This document shows positions 7,354 through 16,122 of a stretch of 64,000 nt of DNA, in pieces. Origin of the DNA: Pseudomonas fluorescens (GTDB lineage Bacteria > Pseudomonadota > Gammaproteobacteria > Pseudomonadales > Pseudomonadaceae); assembly GCF_902497895.1 (NCBI RefSeq), contig NZ_CABVHQ010000025.1, forward strand, positions 20,849-84,848, given 5' to 3'. The position numbers and the translations under genes are program-made. Each line of letters begins with the position of its first letter. Position 1 is the stretch's first letter. The notes under the pieces are model-generated. The model worked only from the letters and a program-made list of their open reading frames with translations. It was not told the origin of the DNA and searched no databases.

Positions 7354-7447
7354 GAGCGAGCTTGCTCGCGATGGACGTTAACGATAACGCGTGTTTTCTG
7401 AGTAAGCGCGCCGCCCTTGAGTCCATCGCGAGCAAGCCCGCTCCCAC
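7350..7447. repeat. REPIN, 'GTGGGAGCGAGCTTGCTCGCGATG' family
   Basis: A REP copy at 7350-7375 begins inside the LysR stop codon and faces an inverted copy at 7422-7447 (CATCGCGAGCAAGCCCGCTCCCAC). The palindromic core GCGAGC-TT-GCTCGC is the well-known P. fluorescens REP type. Confidence 0.9.
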
Positions 7448-7493
7448 ATTGGATTTGCTGTGTGCACACAATTTGTGCCCGACGCAGATCTAA

Positions 7494-7576
7494 TGTGGGA
7501 GCGAGCTTGCTCGCGATGGCGGTATAACAGCCGACCAGGATATTTATGGCCTCTTCGCGAACAAGCCCGCTCCCAC
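7494..7576. repeat. Second REPIN of the 'GTGGGAGCGAGC' family
   Basis: A direct copy at 7494-7519 and an inverted, diverged copy at 7554-7576. It lies directly downstream of cysH and 46 nt from the previous pair, so the whole 230-nt lysR-cysH gap is REP sequence. Confidence 0.9.
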
Positions 7577-7582
7577 AGGAGG

Positions 7583-8317
7583 TCAGGATTTGCTGATGAT
7601 GTTCCCGGCATGCAGCCCGCATTCTTTCTGCGTGGCTTCTTCCCACCACCAGCGGCCTTCGCGCTCGTGCTGGTTGGGCAGGACAGGGCGGGTGCAGGGT
7701 TCGCAACCGATGCTGATGAAGCCGCGTTCATGCAGGCTGTTGTATGGCAACTCGAGCATGCGGATGTAACCCCAGATCTCTTCGCTGGTCATTTGGGCCA
7801 GCGGGTTGAATTTGTAGAGAGTGCGTTCCGGGGTGGAAAAGCCGCTGTCGATTTCCACCGCGGCGACCTGGCTGCGGGTGCCAGGGCTCTGGTCGCGGCG
7901 CTGGCCGGTGGCCCAGGCGCTGACGGTGGAGAGTTTGCGCCGCAGCGGTTCGATCTTGCGGATGCCGCAGCATTCGCCATGGCCGTCCTTGTAGAAACTG
8001 AACAGGCCCTTTTCCTTGACGAAAGGTTCAAGTTTGCTTTGATCCGGCGAGACCAGCTCGATCTGGATCTGATAGTGCTCGCGGACTTGCTCGATGAAAC
8101 GGTAGGTTTCCGGGTGCAGGCGGCCGGTGTCGAGGCTGAAGACCTTGACGTTTTTATTCAGTTTCCAGGCCATGTCCACCAGCACCACGTCTTCGGCGCC
8201 GCTGAAGGAGATCCACAGGTCATCACCGAACTGGGCGAAGGCCAGTTTGAGAATGTCCTGGGCGGATTTGTTGGCATAGGTCGCGGCGAGTTCAGCGACG
8301 TCGAACGATTGACTCAT
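7583..8317 (-). CDS. cysH: CysH, adenylylsulfate (APS) reductase
   Basis: A 244-aa PAPS/APS reductase of the iron-sulfur type. It has the [12 protein letters not shown]-loop near residue 55, the paired cysteines GECCGIRK, and CEPC in [11 protein letters not shown]. These four Cys ligate a [4Fe-4S] cluster, which marks an APS rather than PAPS reductase, as shown for P. aeruginosa. It reduces APS to sulfite with thioredoxin in sulfate assimilation. It is divergent from thrH across a foldback region. The sulfur link to the cysteine-type cluster at 23-30 kb is thematic only. Confidence 0.95.
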   Translation of the reverse strand: MSQSFDVAELAATYANKSAQDILKLAFAQFGDDLWISFSGAEDVVLVDMAWKLNKNVKVFSLDTGRLHPETYRFIEQVREHYQIQIELVSPDQSKLEPFVKEKGLFSFYKDGHGECCGIRKIEPLRRKLSTVSAWATGQRRDQSPGTRSQVAAVEIDSGFSTPERTLYKFNPLAQMTSEEIWGYIRMLELPYNSLHERGFISIGCEPCTRPVLPNQHEREGRWWWEEATQKECGLHAGNIISKS

Positions 8318-8352
8318 CAGGGCGGTTTCCTACAGGTCGGTGGCGCTAAGCG

Positions 8353-8549
8353 CTCTAGATAAGCTCGATAGTAACAAAAACTGCCTGAAAACTGCTGCGC
8401 TCGACAATACTGCGTTGAAAACAGACTCGTAATGCTCATTGACTGAAGTCAACTCTGCTTACTCGCCTGTTTTCGCCTTGTCTTGCCTTCGCTCGCTACG
8501 TTTTCAGCAGGTTTTAACGCGTTGCGCCGGCCAGAGCTTATCGCTAGAG
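8353..8549. other. About 200-nt nested foldback between cysH and thrH
   Basis: A centred imperfect palindrome with axis near 8445. The core is TTGAC-TGAA-GTCAA (8439-8452). Successive arm pairs are GAAAACAG/CTGTTTTC (8417-8424 with 8467-8474), CTGCCTGAAAAC/GTTTTCAGCAG (8381-8392 with 8500-8510), and CTCTAGATAAGCTC with GAGCTTATCGCTAGAG (8353-8366 with 8534-8549). The inner three pairs share exactly the same centre. It fills most of the 286-nt gap. It could be a folded RNA or leader, or a MITE-like foldback element. No coding function is apparent. Confidence 0.7.
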
Positions 8550-8603
8550 TTCGGCTGTCTTTTACCCGCTCAACTCAATAAACATTACAAATGGGAGTGT
8601 CCT

Positions 8604-9221
8604 GTGGAAATTGCCTGTCTCGACCTGGAAGGTGTGCTGGTCCCGGAAATCTGGATCGCCTTTGCCGAAAAAACCGGGATTGAATCCCTCAAGGCAACCA
8701 CTCGGGATATTCCCGACTACGACGTGCTGATGAAGCAGCGCCTGCGGATTCTCGATGAGCATGGCTTGAAACTGGCGGACATCCAGGAGGTGATCGCCAC
8801 CCTCAAACCGCTGGACGGCGCTGTGGAGTTCGTCAACTGGCTCCGTGAGCGCTTTCAGGTGGTGATCCTTTCCGACACCTTCTACGAGTTCTCCCAGCCG
8901 TTGATGCGCCAGCTGGGCTTCCCGACTCTGCTGTGCCATCGCTTGATCACCGATGAAAGCGGTCGGGTGAGCGGTTATCAACTGCGCCAGAAAGACCCCA
9001 AGCGTCAGTCGGTGCTGGCGTTCAAGAGCCTGTACTACCGGGTGATCGCCGCCGGTGATTCCTACAACGACACCACCATGCTGGGCGAGGCCGATGCGGG
9101 GATTCTGTTCCATGCGCCGGAGAACGTGATCCGCGAATTCCCGCAATTCCCGGCAGTGCATAGCTTTGTCGAGCTCAAGCAGGAGTTTCTGAAAGCGTCG
9201 AACCGCGAACTCAACCTGTAA
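8604..9221 (+). CDS. thrH: ThrH, phosphoserine phosphatase / phosphoserine:homoserine phosphotransferase
   Basis: A 205-aa HAD enzyme matching ThrH of P. aeruginosa in length. Motif I is DLEGVLVPEIW (Asp nucleophile, with Glu in place of the usual second Asp), motif II is ILSDTFYEFSQ, and motif IV is AAGDSYNDTTML. The GTG at 8604 is the start because GGGAG stands 6 nt upstream and the length then fits; the open frame continues upstream into the foldback. ThrH dephosphorylates phosphoserine and can pass the phosphate to homoserine. It is convergent with pabB. Confidence 0.93.
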   Translation: MEIACLDLEGVLVPEIWIAFAEKTGIESLKATTRDIPDYDVLMKQRLRILDEHGLKLADIQEVIATLKPLDGAVEFVNWLRERFQVVILSDTFYEFSQPLMRQLGFPTLLCHRLITDESGRVSGYQLRQKDPKRQSVLAFKSLYYRVIAAGDSYNDTTMLGEADAGILFHAPENVIREFPQFPAVHSFVELKQEFLKASNRELNL

Positions 9222-9228
9222 ATACCCC

Positions 9229-9406
9229 GTAGGAGCTGCCGCAGGCTGCGATCTTTTTCCATCAGGCGACGCGATTCCAGTGGGAAATCTGAAAAAGCAA
9301 GATCAAAAGATCGCAGCCTGCGGCAGCTCCTACAGGATCGCGTGTTCCTGCAATTTCACAGGTGTACCCGGTCGGCGTAGGAGCTGCCGCAGGCTGCGAT
9401 CTTTTC
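9229..9406. repeat. REP triplet, 'GTAGGAGCTGCCGCAGGC' family
   Basis: Three copies: direct at 9229-9256, inverted at 9300-9334 and direct at 9377-9406. They lie between the convergent thrH and pabB and fill the gap. Confidence 0.9.
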
Positions 9407-9456
9407 CATCAGACGACCCGATTGCAGGAGCGTCCGCGAAGAGTGCGAAGTACCCA

Positions 9457-10818
9457 TCAGAGGCTTTGCAAGGTCTCCAGCAACACCTTCACCTTGGTGA
9501 TGGACTCCTGATACTCGGCCTGCCAGTCCGAGTCGGCGACTATCCCGCCACCGCCCCAGCAGCAGACCTGCCGATCCTTGACCAGCAAGCTGCGGATGGC
9601 GATGGAGCTGTCCATTTCCCCGCGGACATCCAGGTACAGCAATGAACCGCAATACAGTCCGCGGCGGGTTGGCTCCAGCTCGTCGATGATCTGCATCGCA
9701 CGGATTTTCGGCGCGCCGGTGATCGAGCCGCCGGGGAAGCTGCCGGCGATCAGGTCCAGCGCATCTTTGCCTTCGGCCAGTTCGCCAGTCACGCTGCTGA
9801 CCAGGTGATGCACGTTCGGGTAGCTTTCCAGGCTGAACAACTCCGGCACTCGCACCGAGCCAATACGGCAGGTGCGGCCCAGATCGTTGCGCAGCAAGTC
9901 GACGATCATCAGGTTTTCCGCGCGGTCCTTGGCGCTGGCCAGCAATTCGGCGGCGTTGGCCGCGTCCTCGACAGGGTCCTGGCCCCGTGGCCGGGTGCCT
10001 TTGATTGGCCGGGTTTCGACCTGGCCTTCACTGACCTTGACGAAGCGCTCCGGGGACAGGCTCAGCACTGCGCCGCCGTCGGGCAGGCTCTGGAAACCGG
10101 AGAAGGGCGTCGGGCAAGCCGCCCGCAGCGCGCAATAGGCCGTCCACGGGTCGCCTTCGCAGGGGGCGCGAAAGCGTTGGGCAAAGTTGACCTGGTAGCA
10201 GTCACCCGCCTGAATGTACTGCTGGATGCGCACAAAGGCTTGTTCATAGTCGCCGGTACTGAGATCGGCGCGCATCGCTGCGGTCAATTTGAAGGCTTGC
10301 GTCGGCGTGGCCACGGGCTGGTTGAACAGATCGATCAGACGCAGGCGTTCACTGTCGGCCAGGCTGGGGTGAAATACCAGTTGGCTGGAGGCGAGTTGGT
10401 GGTCGCTGATCAGCGCCCAGTTGTACAGGCCCAGGTGCGCATCGGGTAATTGCAGATCATCGCCAGCCTGGTGGGGCAGGGTTTCCAGGCGGCGGCCGAA
10501 GTCGTAGCTGAGGTAGCCGATCAAACCGCCGGCGAACGGCAGTTGATAAGGTTGCGGCAGCACTGCATTGCCGAGTCGGCGCAGGTTGTCTCGCAACCGC
10601 TGCAGGAACGCGGTCCCGGATTCGTCCGGCAATACCGTCAGTTGCTCCAGCGGCCAGGCGCTGAGCAGGTCATAGCGTCCGCGTTCGGCACTCGGCCGGC
10701 CACTGTCGAGCAGCACGGCACCGGGGGCATGACGAATCGCCGCGAAATACTCGGCAGGGTTGGCGCGATAGGGAAGCGGGTGTACGGAGCAGGTCAACAT
10801 GCGGGGCAGGTCAGTCAT
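9457..10818 (-). CDS. pabB: PabB, aminodeoxychorismate synthase component I
   Basis: A 453-aa chorismate-binding enzyme. Its C-terminal signatures are RPIKGTRPRG, KDRAENLMIVDLLRNDLG and GGSITGAPKIRAM. The N-terminal region (residues 1-130) matches the Trp-binding-like lobe of TrpE/PabB. It converts chorismate plus ammonia to 4-amino-4-deoxychorismate for folate; the glutaminase PabA is encoded elsewhere. PabB rather than TrpE is favoured by the short length and the PIKGT motif. It is transcribed alone. Confidence 0.93.
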   Translation of the reverse strand: MTDLPRMLTCSVHPLPYRANPAEYFAAIRHAPGAVLLDSGRPSAERGRYDLLSAWPLEQLTVLPDESGTAFLQRLRDNLRRLGNAVLPQPYQLPFAGGLIGYLSYDFGRRLETLPHQAGDDLQLPDAHLGLYNWALISDHQLASSQLVFHPSLADSERLRLIDLFNQPVATPTQAFKLTAAMRADLSTGDYEQAFVRIQQYIQAGDCYQVNFAQRFRAPCEGDPWTAYCALRAACPTPFSGFQSLPDGGAVLSLSPERFVKVSEGQVETRPIKGTRPRGQDPVEDAANAAELLASAKDRAENLMIVDLLRNDLGRTCRIGSVRVPELFSLESYPNVHHLVSSVTGELAEGKDALDLIAGSFPGGSITGAPKIRAMQIIDELEPTRRGLYCGSLLYLDVRGEMDSSIAIRSLLVKDRQVCCWGGGGIVADSDWQAEYQESITKVKVLLETLQSL

Positions 10819-10911
10819 CGGTGCGCGGCTGGCGATTGTAGTCTCCTGGGGGAATTGCTCCTAGAGGGGATGTCGGGAAGAGATACATGCAAGAGGGGCT
10901 GGCTCGAACTT

Positions 10912-11061
10912 TGTGGCGAGGGGGCTTGCCCCCGCTGGGCTGCGAAGCGGCCCCAAAACCAGCCACCCCATTGTGTCAGGTAAAACCCGCTTGCCCAGGA
11001 TTTACGACGGCTTCGCCGCCGAACGGGGCGATGCGGCATTCCGACAAGCCCCCTCGCCACA
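10912..11061. repeat. Long REPIN, 'GTGGCGAGGGGGCTTGCCCCCG' family
   Basis: Inverted ends GTGGCGAGGGGGCTTG (10912 onward) and CAAGCCCCCTCGCCAC (ending 11060) enclose a spacer that also contains TGGGCTGCGAAGCGGCC and TCAGGTAAAACCC. The same ends and spacer words recur at 59240-59372, so the whole ~150-bp unit behaves as one element. Confidence 0.85.
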
Positions 11062-11063
11062 GA

Positions 11064-12050
11064 TCAGCCCTCGACCCCCGGAATATGCCCAAACAACTCT
11101 TGTGCGAACTTCACCCGATCCTCGGCAGTTTCCTTGATACCTTTGGCCTTCAGCTCTTCCAGGCGGGCTTCCACCGCATGGGTGCGCAAGGTCAGGCCGC
11201 AATCGTTGGCGATCTGGATGTTCAGGCCGGGGCGGGCGTTGAGTTCGAGAATCAACGGGCCCTTTTCCTGGTCCAGCACCATGTCGACCCCAATGTAGCC
11301 GAGTCCGCAGAGCTCATGACAACCGGCCGCCAGCTTCATGAAGCCGTCCCAGTAGGGCAGTTGCACGCCATCCACCGCGTTGGTGGTGTCCGGGTGTTTG
11401 GTGATGATGTTGTTCAGCCAGGTACCGCGCAGGGTGAGACCGGTGGCCAGGTCGACGCCGACACCGATGGCGCCCTGGTGCAGGTTGGCCTTGCCGCCCG
11501 ATTGCCGGGTCGGCAGGCGCAACATGGCCATCACCGGGTAGCCCATCAGCACGATGATGCGGATATCCGGCACGCCTTCGTAGCTGATGCTCTTGAAGAT
11601 CTGATCCGGGGTCACGCGGTACTCGATCAGCGCCCGGTCCCGATGACCGCCCAGGGAGTACAGGCCGGTGAGGATGCTGGAAATCTGGTGTTCGATTTCC
11701 TCATGGCTGATGATCTTCCCGGAAACCGTGCGATAGCGACCCTCGAAGCGGTCGGCGATCACCAGGATGCCGTCACCACCGGCGCCCTGGGCCGGCTTGA
11801 TGACAAAATCGTTGCGCCCGCCGATGATCTCGTCGAGCTTGTCGATTTCCTTCTCGGTGGAGATCACCCCGTACAACTCCGGCACGTGAATGCCGGCCTT
11901 GATCGCATGTTCCTTGGTGATGATCTTGTCATCGACAATCGGGTACAGGCTGCGCTTGTTGTACTTGAGCACGTAGTCCGCGTTGCGCCGATTGATGCCC
12001 ATGATGCCCCGGGCTTCCAGGGCCTTCCAGGTCTTCCAGAAACCGAACAT
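11064..12050 (-). CDS. ATP-grasp ligase, alpha-L-glutamate-ligase (RimK)-like
   Basis: A 328-aa ATP-grasp protein. Lys/Gly-rich nucleotide elements include VIKPAQGAGGDGILVI (about residues 90-110), the catalytic acidic and Asn residues appear as LILELNARPGLNIQ near residue 275, and R-rich substrate loops lie between. It is annotated in genomes as an alpha-L-glutamate ligase-like protein. The ATG is joined to the preceding stop as TAATG, so it is coupled to the membrane protein upstream. ATP-grasp, inactive transglutaminase and retropepsin genes co-occur in many proteobacteria and have been predicted to make or attach peptides at the envelope. The substrate is not known to me. Confidence 0.8.
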   Translation of the reverse strand: MFGFWKTWKALEARGIMGINRRNADYVLKYNKRSLYPIVDDKIITKEHAIKAGIHVPELYGVISTEKEIDKLDEIIGGRNDFVIKPAQGAGGDGILVIADRFEGRYRTVSGKIISHEEIEHQISSILTGLYSLGGHRDRALIEYRVTPDQIFKSISYEGVPDIRIIVLMGYPVMAMLRLPTRQSGGKANLHQGAIGVGVDLATGLTLRGTWLNNIITKHPDTTNAVDGVQLPYWDGFMKLAAGCHELCGLGYIGVDMVLDQEKGPLILELNARPGLNIQIANDCGLTLRTHAVEARLEELKAKGIKETAEDRVKFAQELFGHIPGVEG

Positions 12051-13582
12051 TACGAATCGGCCTTGAGGAAGGCTTTGAAGCGCACCAGCTCGGTCAGGCG
12101 GTAGCCGCGATAGCGACCCATGGCCAGCATGAAGCCGACCATGATCAACAGGATCGCCGGGAAGGTGAACACGAAGTAGATCAGCTCCGGCACGCTCATG
12201 ATCAAGTGCGCCAGGGTGGCGGCGAACAGCGTGCCGATCGCGACTTTCATCGCATGGCCGCCACCGCGTTCTTCCCAGGTGATCGACAGGCGTTCGATGG
12301 TCATGGTCAGAATCACCATCGGGAACAGCGCGACCGACAGCCCGCGTTCCAGGCCGAGCTTGTGGCTGAACAGACTGATGGCGGCGATCAGCACCACGAC
12401 AAAGGTCAGTACCACCGACAACCTCGGCAGCATTTGCAGCTTCAGGTGTTCAAGGTAGGAACGCAGCGACAGGCCGAGCGCGGTAATGATGGTGAACAGC
12501 ACGATGCCGAAGCCCAGTTGGGTCTCGCGAAAGGCCAGGGCGATCAGCACCGGGGTGAACGTGCCAAGAGTCTGCAGGCCGATCAGGTTGCGCAGGATCA
12601 GGATCACCAGTACGCCGATCGGGATCATCACCATGATCATGAAGGTCTGCTGGGTTTGCAGCGGCAGCCCGTAGAGCGAGTATTCGAGGAAGTTGGCGTC
12701 GGAGTTCTCGTCGGTCAGCTTGGCCAGGCGAATGGCGTTCATTTCGCTGTTGTTCATGCTGAAGGTGACGGTGGCTTTCTTGCCGCCATCGACGGTAATC
12801 AGGTTGTCATCACCGGTCCACCACAGCAGACGGTCGGTAGGCAGACCCTGTTCACCGGTTTCCGGGTTGAAGTACAACCAGTCGGTGCCGTTGAAACTAC
12901 GCAGCCACAGCTCCGGGGTTTGTGGCTGGTCGGCCACCAGACGAATGGTATGCACCTTCTCCACCGGGACATGGCCGATGGACAGCAGCAGTTCGACGAT
13001 TTTCGCCTTGTGTGCGGTCGACGGGTCGCCGCCCAGCAGCAGTTTGACGTTGTCATCGTTGAGGTTGTTGACCCGTTTGATGGCTTCGCCGATGAAGGTT
13101 TCGACGTCTGCCGAGTGCTGGCGAATCGGCGCGAGCAAGGCCTCGATGGCAATTTTTTCCGGGCCTTCGACGGCGATGCTGTCACGGAAGGTCGGGCCTT
13201 TGACCTTGAGTTTTTCGCCGGTGTAACGCTTGGTCAGCACCAGGCGGTAGTAGAGGGTCTGGTTGCCCTTGGCACGGCGCGCGGACCAGGTGACCTTGCG
13301 GTTACCGTCGGCGCGGTTGACGGCCACCCCGTAGTTATTGGAGATGAAACTCTCGTTCAGGCTGACGTAGTCGCGGCTCAGCGGCGGCACGAACATCTGG
13401 ATCTTGATCGGGTCCTTTCCGGCGGCGACGAACTCGACCTTGGCGTCGATGTTCCACAAGTCGTCAGTGGCGTCTTCGGTCACCGGAATGCCGAGCACGA
13501 AGATTTGATAGGCCGTGACCGAAATACCCAGCGCCACCAGGAGAGCGATCAGGAGTTTCAGATGGAGGGTAATAGAGCGCAT
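12050..13582 (-). CDS. Inactive-transglutaminase / seven-transmembrane (UUP1-type) membrane protein
   Basis: A 510-aa protein. Residues 1-27 form an N-terminal signal anchor (LKLLIALLVALGISVTAYQI). Residues about 35-310 form a periplasmic transglutaminase-like domain; its DWLYFNPETGEQG stretch resembles a transglutaminase core, but I see no obvious catalytic Cys. Residues about 315-500 carry six or seven hydrophobic helices. This is the architecture of the inactive transglutaminase/7TM families found with RimK-like ligases. It probably senses or presents a peptide substrate and passes it to the cytoplasmic ATP-grasp enzyme, a role inferred from context only. Confidence 0.8.
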   Translation of the reverse strand: MRSITLHLKLLIALLVALGISVTAYQIFVLGIPVTEDATDDLWNIDAKVEFVAAGKDPIKIQMFVPPLSRDYVSLNESFISNNYGVAVNRADGNRKVTWSARRAKGNQTLYYRLVLTKRYTGEKLKVKGPTFRDSIAVEGPEKIAIEALLAPIRQHSADVETFIGEAIKRVNNLNDDNVKLLLGGDPSTAHKAKIVELLLSIGHVPVEKVHTIRLVADQPQTPELWLRSFNGTDWLYFNPETGEQGLPTDRLLWWTGDDNLITVDGGKKATVTFSMNNSEMNAIRLAKLTDENSDANFLEYSLYGLPLQTQQTFMIMVMIPIGVLVILILRNLIGLQTLGTFTPVLIALAFRETQLGFGIVLFTIITALGLSLRSYLEHLKLQMLPRLSVVLTFVVVLIAAISLFSHKLGLERGLSVALFPMVILTMTIERLSITWEERGGGHAMKVAIGTLFAATLAHLIMSVPELIYFVFTFPAILLIMVGFMLAMGRYRGYRLTELVRFKAFLKADS

Positions 13583-13587
13583 TGGAA

Positions 13588-14124
13588 TTACTCTGCGGTA
13601 AGAGCGTCGGTGGCGCAGGCGGGTTTGCCAGCAGCGTATTTAAGACTGGGGTCGACCAGCGCATCAAAGCGTTTCAGCGCTTCGGAGCCGATCAGCAGCG
13701 GGTATTGGAATGCACTTCGGTCGGTCAAGTTCACTTCAATACTGCGTAAAGCGCTGCCCATGCAGATATCCAGGGCAATCACCGGGCGGGCGGTGTAGTT
13801 CTTGCCTTCATCGGGGTCGTAGTCGCCAGCGCGGCGCTTGATCTTGCTGACCCGGGCCAGCGGACGTTCGATCGGGTGCGAATGGGCGGCGTCGATCGCC
13901 AGGTAGAAGCGCACCCAGGACTCGCCGTTGCGTTTGAAACGCTTGATGTCGCGAGCGCTGAGGGAGGCGGTCTTGGCGCCGGTGTCGAGTTTGGCCGCGA
14001 CTTCCAGGTTGATCCCGGACAGCTGCGCGTATTCATTCAAGCCGTAAACGGTCTTCTCGGCGGCGGCACTCGGCCCTGACAGGCAGAGCAGGTAAAGCAA
14101 TATAAGGAAGGGCTTGAGTCTCAT
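13588..14124 (-). CDS. Retropepsin-like aspartic protease, exported
   Basis: A 178-aa protein with a signal peptide (about 1-22, ending SAAA). The catalytic triad of retropepsins is seen as AAKLDTGAKTASL (Asp47-Thr-Gly-Ala), with a flap-like segment and the paired LIGSEALKRF strand later. Databases often call this family an ATP-dependent zinc protease, but the visible motif is that of an aspartyl protease. It leads the three-gene cassette and ends 5 nt before the next start. It probably trims a periplasmic or envelope substrate of the neighbouring ligase system. Confidence 0.82.
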   Translation of the reverse strand: MRLKPFLILLYLLCLSGPSAAAEKTVYGLNEYAQLSGINLEVAAKLDTGAKTASLSARDIKRFKRNGESWVRFYLAIDAAHSHPIERPLARVSKIKRRAGDYDPDEGKNYTARPVIALDICMGSALRSIEVNLTDRSAFQYPLLIGSEALKRFDALVDPSLKYAAGKPACATDALTAE

Positions 14125-14321
14125 AAATCCTGGCGCGTTGCAGTGCGATCTTCAGTTCAAGGCGACTGGCATTGCTGCGCAAGCTCCCTCGTGTGCCTGC
14201 CTTATTAAGGCGACAGGCAAATGCGGGCGGCATTCTAGCATGCTGGTTTTATGACGCCACCGCCTGCGGGCGGCTATAAACAGAGCTATTGCGTCGTTAT
14301 GGTGCAGTTGGTTATTAGACG

Positions 14322-14406
14322 ATTGTCGACAATACCTATTTTTCCTTTGACTGAACCGGCTTAATTCGCTAGTTTTTGTCGCATTGGCTTACAAGGTGTC
14401 GACAAT
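14322..14406 (+). promoter_or_regulatory. Two GTCGAC-centred operators upstream of the prp regulator
   Basis: ATTGTCGACAAT at 14322-14333 is a perfect 12-bp palindrome. TGTCGACAAT at 14397-14406 shares the core TGTCGACA and abuts the ATG of the GntR gene. The centres are 73 bp apart, about seven helical turns. The placement fits an FCD-type GntR repressor binding its own promoter and the prp operon promoter. The rest of the 282-nt gap 14125-14406 shows only small hairpins upstream of the protease gene. Confidence 0.65.
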
Positions 14407-15129
14407 ATGCTGGATCAACTTGATCCCCCGCTGGTAATGCAGGACGATTCGGAGACGCTCTCCGAGAACGTCTTCCGCCGTATCCAGGCGGCCATCGTCA
14501 AGGGCGAGATCGCCCCGGGCAGCAAGATCTCCGAGCCGGAACTGGCGCGCACCTATGGCATCAGCCGCGGGCCGCTGCGCGAGGCGATCCACCGCCTGGA
14601 AGGGCAGCGGCTGCTGGTGCGCATCCCGCACGTCGGAGCGCGGGTGGTTTCCCTGAGCCAGGCCGAGCTGATCGAGCTCTATGAAATTCGCGAATCCCTG
14701 GAAGGCATGGCCTGTCGTCTGGCCGCCGAGCGCATGACCCTCGAAGAAATCGACGAGCTGCGTCGGGTGCTCGAGACCCATGAGCGCGACGCGGCATTTC
14801 AGGCGGGTGTCGGTTACTACCAGCAGGAAGGCGATTTCGACTTTCACTACCGCATCATTCAGGGCGCCGGCAACCGCACCCTGACCCAGATGCTCTGCGG
14901 TGAGCTGTACCAGTTAGTGCGCATGTACCGCATCCAGTTTTCCGCCACGCCTAACCGCCCGCGTCAGGCGTTCGCCGAACATCACCGGATTCTCGACGCG
15001 ATTGCTGATCGCGACGGGGAACTGGCCGAGTTGTTGATGCGCCGTCACATCGGCGCTTCCAAACGCAATATCGCCCGTCACTATCAGGACGGCGCCAATC
15101 AGACAGCCACTCCACGAGGTGAGTCATGA
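14407..15129 (+). CDS. GntR-family (FCD domain) regulator of the prp operon
   Basis: A 240-aa regulator. A GntR winged helix covers about residues 20-90 ([25 protein letters not shown]...[10 protein letters not shown]), followed by an FCD ligand domain with metal-binding Asp/His positions ([19 protein letters not shown]). It overlaps prpB by ATGA, so it belongs to the same transcript and probably autoregulates through the GTCGAC sites. The ligand in such Pseudomonas prp regulators is likely 2-methylcitrate or a related cycle intermediate; that is inference. Confidence 0.88.
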   Translation: MLDQLDPPLVMQDDSETLSENVFRRIQAAIVKGEIAPGSKISEPELARTYGISRGPLREAIHRLEGQRLLVRIPHVGARVVSLSQAELIELYEIRESLEGMACRLAAERMTLEEIDELRRVLETHERDAAFQAGVGYYQQEGDFDFHYRIIQGAGNRTLTQMLCGELYQLVRMYRIQFSATPNRPRQAFAEHHRILDAIADRDGELAELLMRRHIGASKRNIARHYQDGANQTATPRGES

Positions 15130-16016
15130 GTTCCAACAAGAGCACTCCAGGCCAGCGTTTCCGCGATGCGGTCGCCAGTGAACAACCGTTGCAAGTGGTC
15201 GGTGCGATCAATGCCAACCACGCCCTGCTGGCCAAGCGCGCCGGGTTCAAGGCGATCTACCTGTCGGGTGGCGGGGTGGCTGCCGGCTCCCTCGGCGTAC
15301 CGGACCTGGGGATTACCGGTCTGGATGACGTGCTGACCGACGTACGGCGGATCACCGACGTCTGCGACCTGCCATTGTTGGTGGACGTGGACACCGGTTT
15401 CGGTTCCTCGGCGTTCAACGTGGCGCGCACCGTCAAATCGATGATCAAGTTCGGCGCGGCGGCGATTCACATCGAAGACCAGGTCGGCGCCAAGCGTTGC
15501 GGTCACCGTCCGAACAAGGAAATCGTGTCCCTGCAGGAAATGGTCGACCGCATCAAGGCCGCCGTCGATGCCCGCACCGATGACAGCTTCGTGATCATGG
15601 CGCGTACCGATGCGCTGGCGGTGGAAGGTCTGGAGTCGGCGCTCGAGCGCGCTGCTGCCTGCGTCGAAGCCGGCGCCGACATGGTGTTCCCGGAAGCCAT
15701 CACTGAACTTGAGATGTACAAGCTGTTCGCCAGCCGTGTGAAAGCGCCAATCCTGGCCAACATCACTGAGTTCGGCGCGACGCCGCTGTACACCACCGAA
15801 CAGCTTGGGTCTGTTGGTGTGTCGCTGGTGCTGTACCCGCTGTCGGCGTTCCGCGCCATGAACAAGGCGGCGCAAAACGTCTACACGGCGATTCGCCGCG
15901 ACGGCACGCAGCAGAACGTCGTCGACACCATGCAAACCCGCATGGAGCTGTACGACGCCATCGACTACCACGTGTTCGAGCAGAAGCTTGATGCGTTGTT
16001 TGCTGCGAAGAAATAA
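15126..16016 (+). CDS. prpB: PrpB, 2-methylisocitrate lyase
   Basis: A 296-aa TIM-barrel enzyme of the isocitrate lyase/PEP mutase family. It has the family motif KRCGH (residues about 120-126) and Mg-binding acidic residues in DVDTGFG and HIEDQVG. It splits 2-methylisocitrate into pyruvate and succinate, the last step of the 2-methylcitrate cycle for propionyl-CoA. It overlaps the upstream regulator gene by ATGA. About 106 nt, including a decayed REP copy at 16049-16088, separates it from prpC. Confidence 0.95.
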   Translation: MSSNKSTPGQRFRDAVASEQPLQVVGAINANHALLAKRAGFKAIYLSGGGVAAGSLGVPDLGITGLDDVLTDVRRITDVCDLPLLVDVDTGFGSSAFNVARTVKSMIKFGAAAIHIEDQVGAKRCGHRPNKEIVSLQEMVDRIKAAVDARTDDSFVIMARTDALAVEGLESALERAAACVEAGADMVFPEAITELEMYKLFASRVKAPILANITEFGATPLYTTEQLGSVGVSLVLYPLSAFRAMNKAAQNVYTAIRRDGTQQNVVDTMQTRMELYDAIDYHVFEQKLDALFAAKK

Positions 16017-16122
16017 GCAATAGATCGCGTTGTTTGACGGGTATCGCTGAAAGATCGCAGCCTCGCGTTGCTCGTCAGCTCCTACGCCAATTTCCCTAAC
16101 AAATTCAAGATTGGAGAGAACA

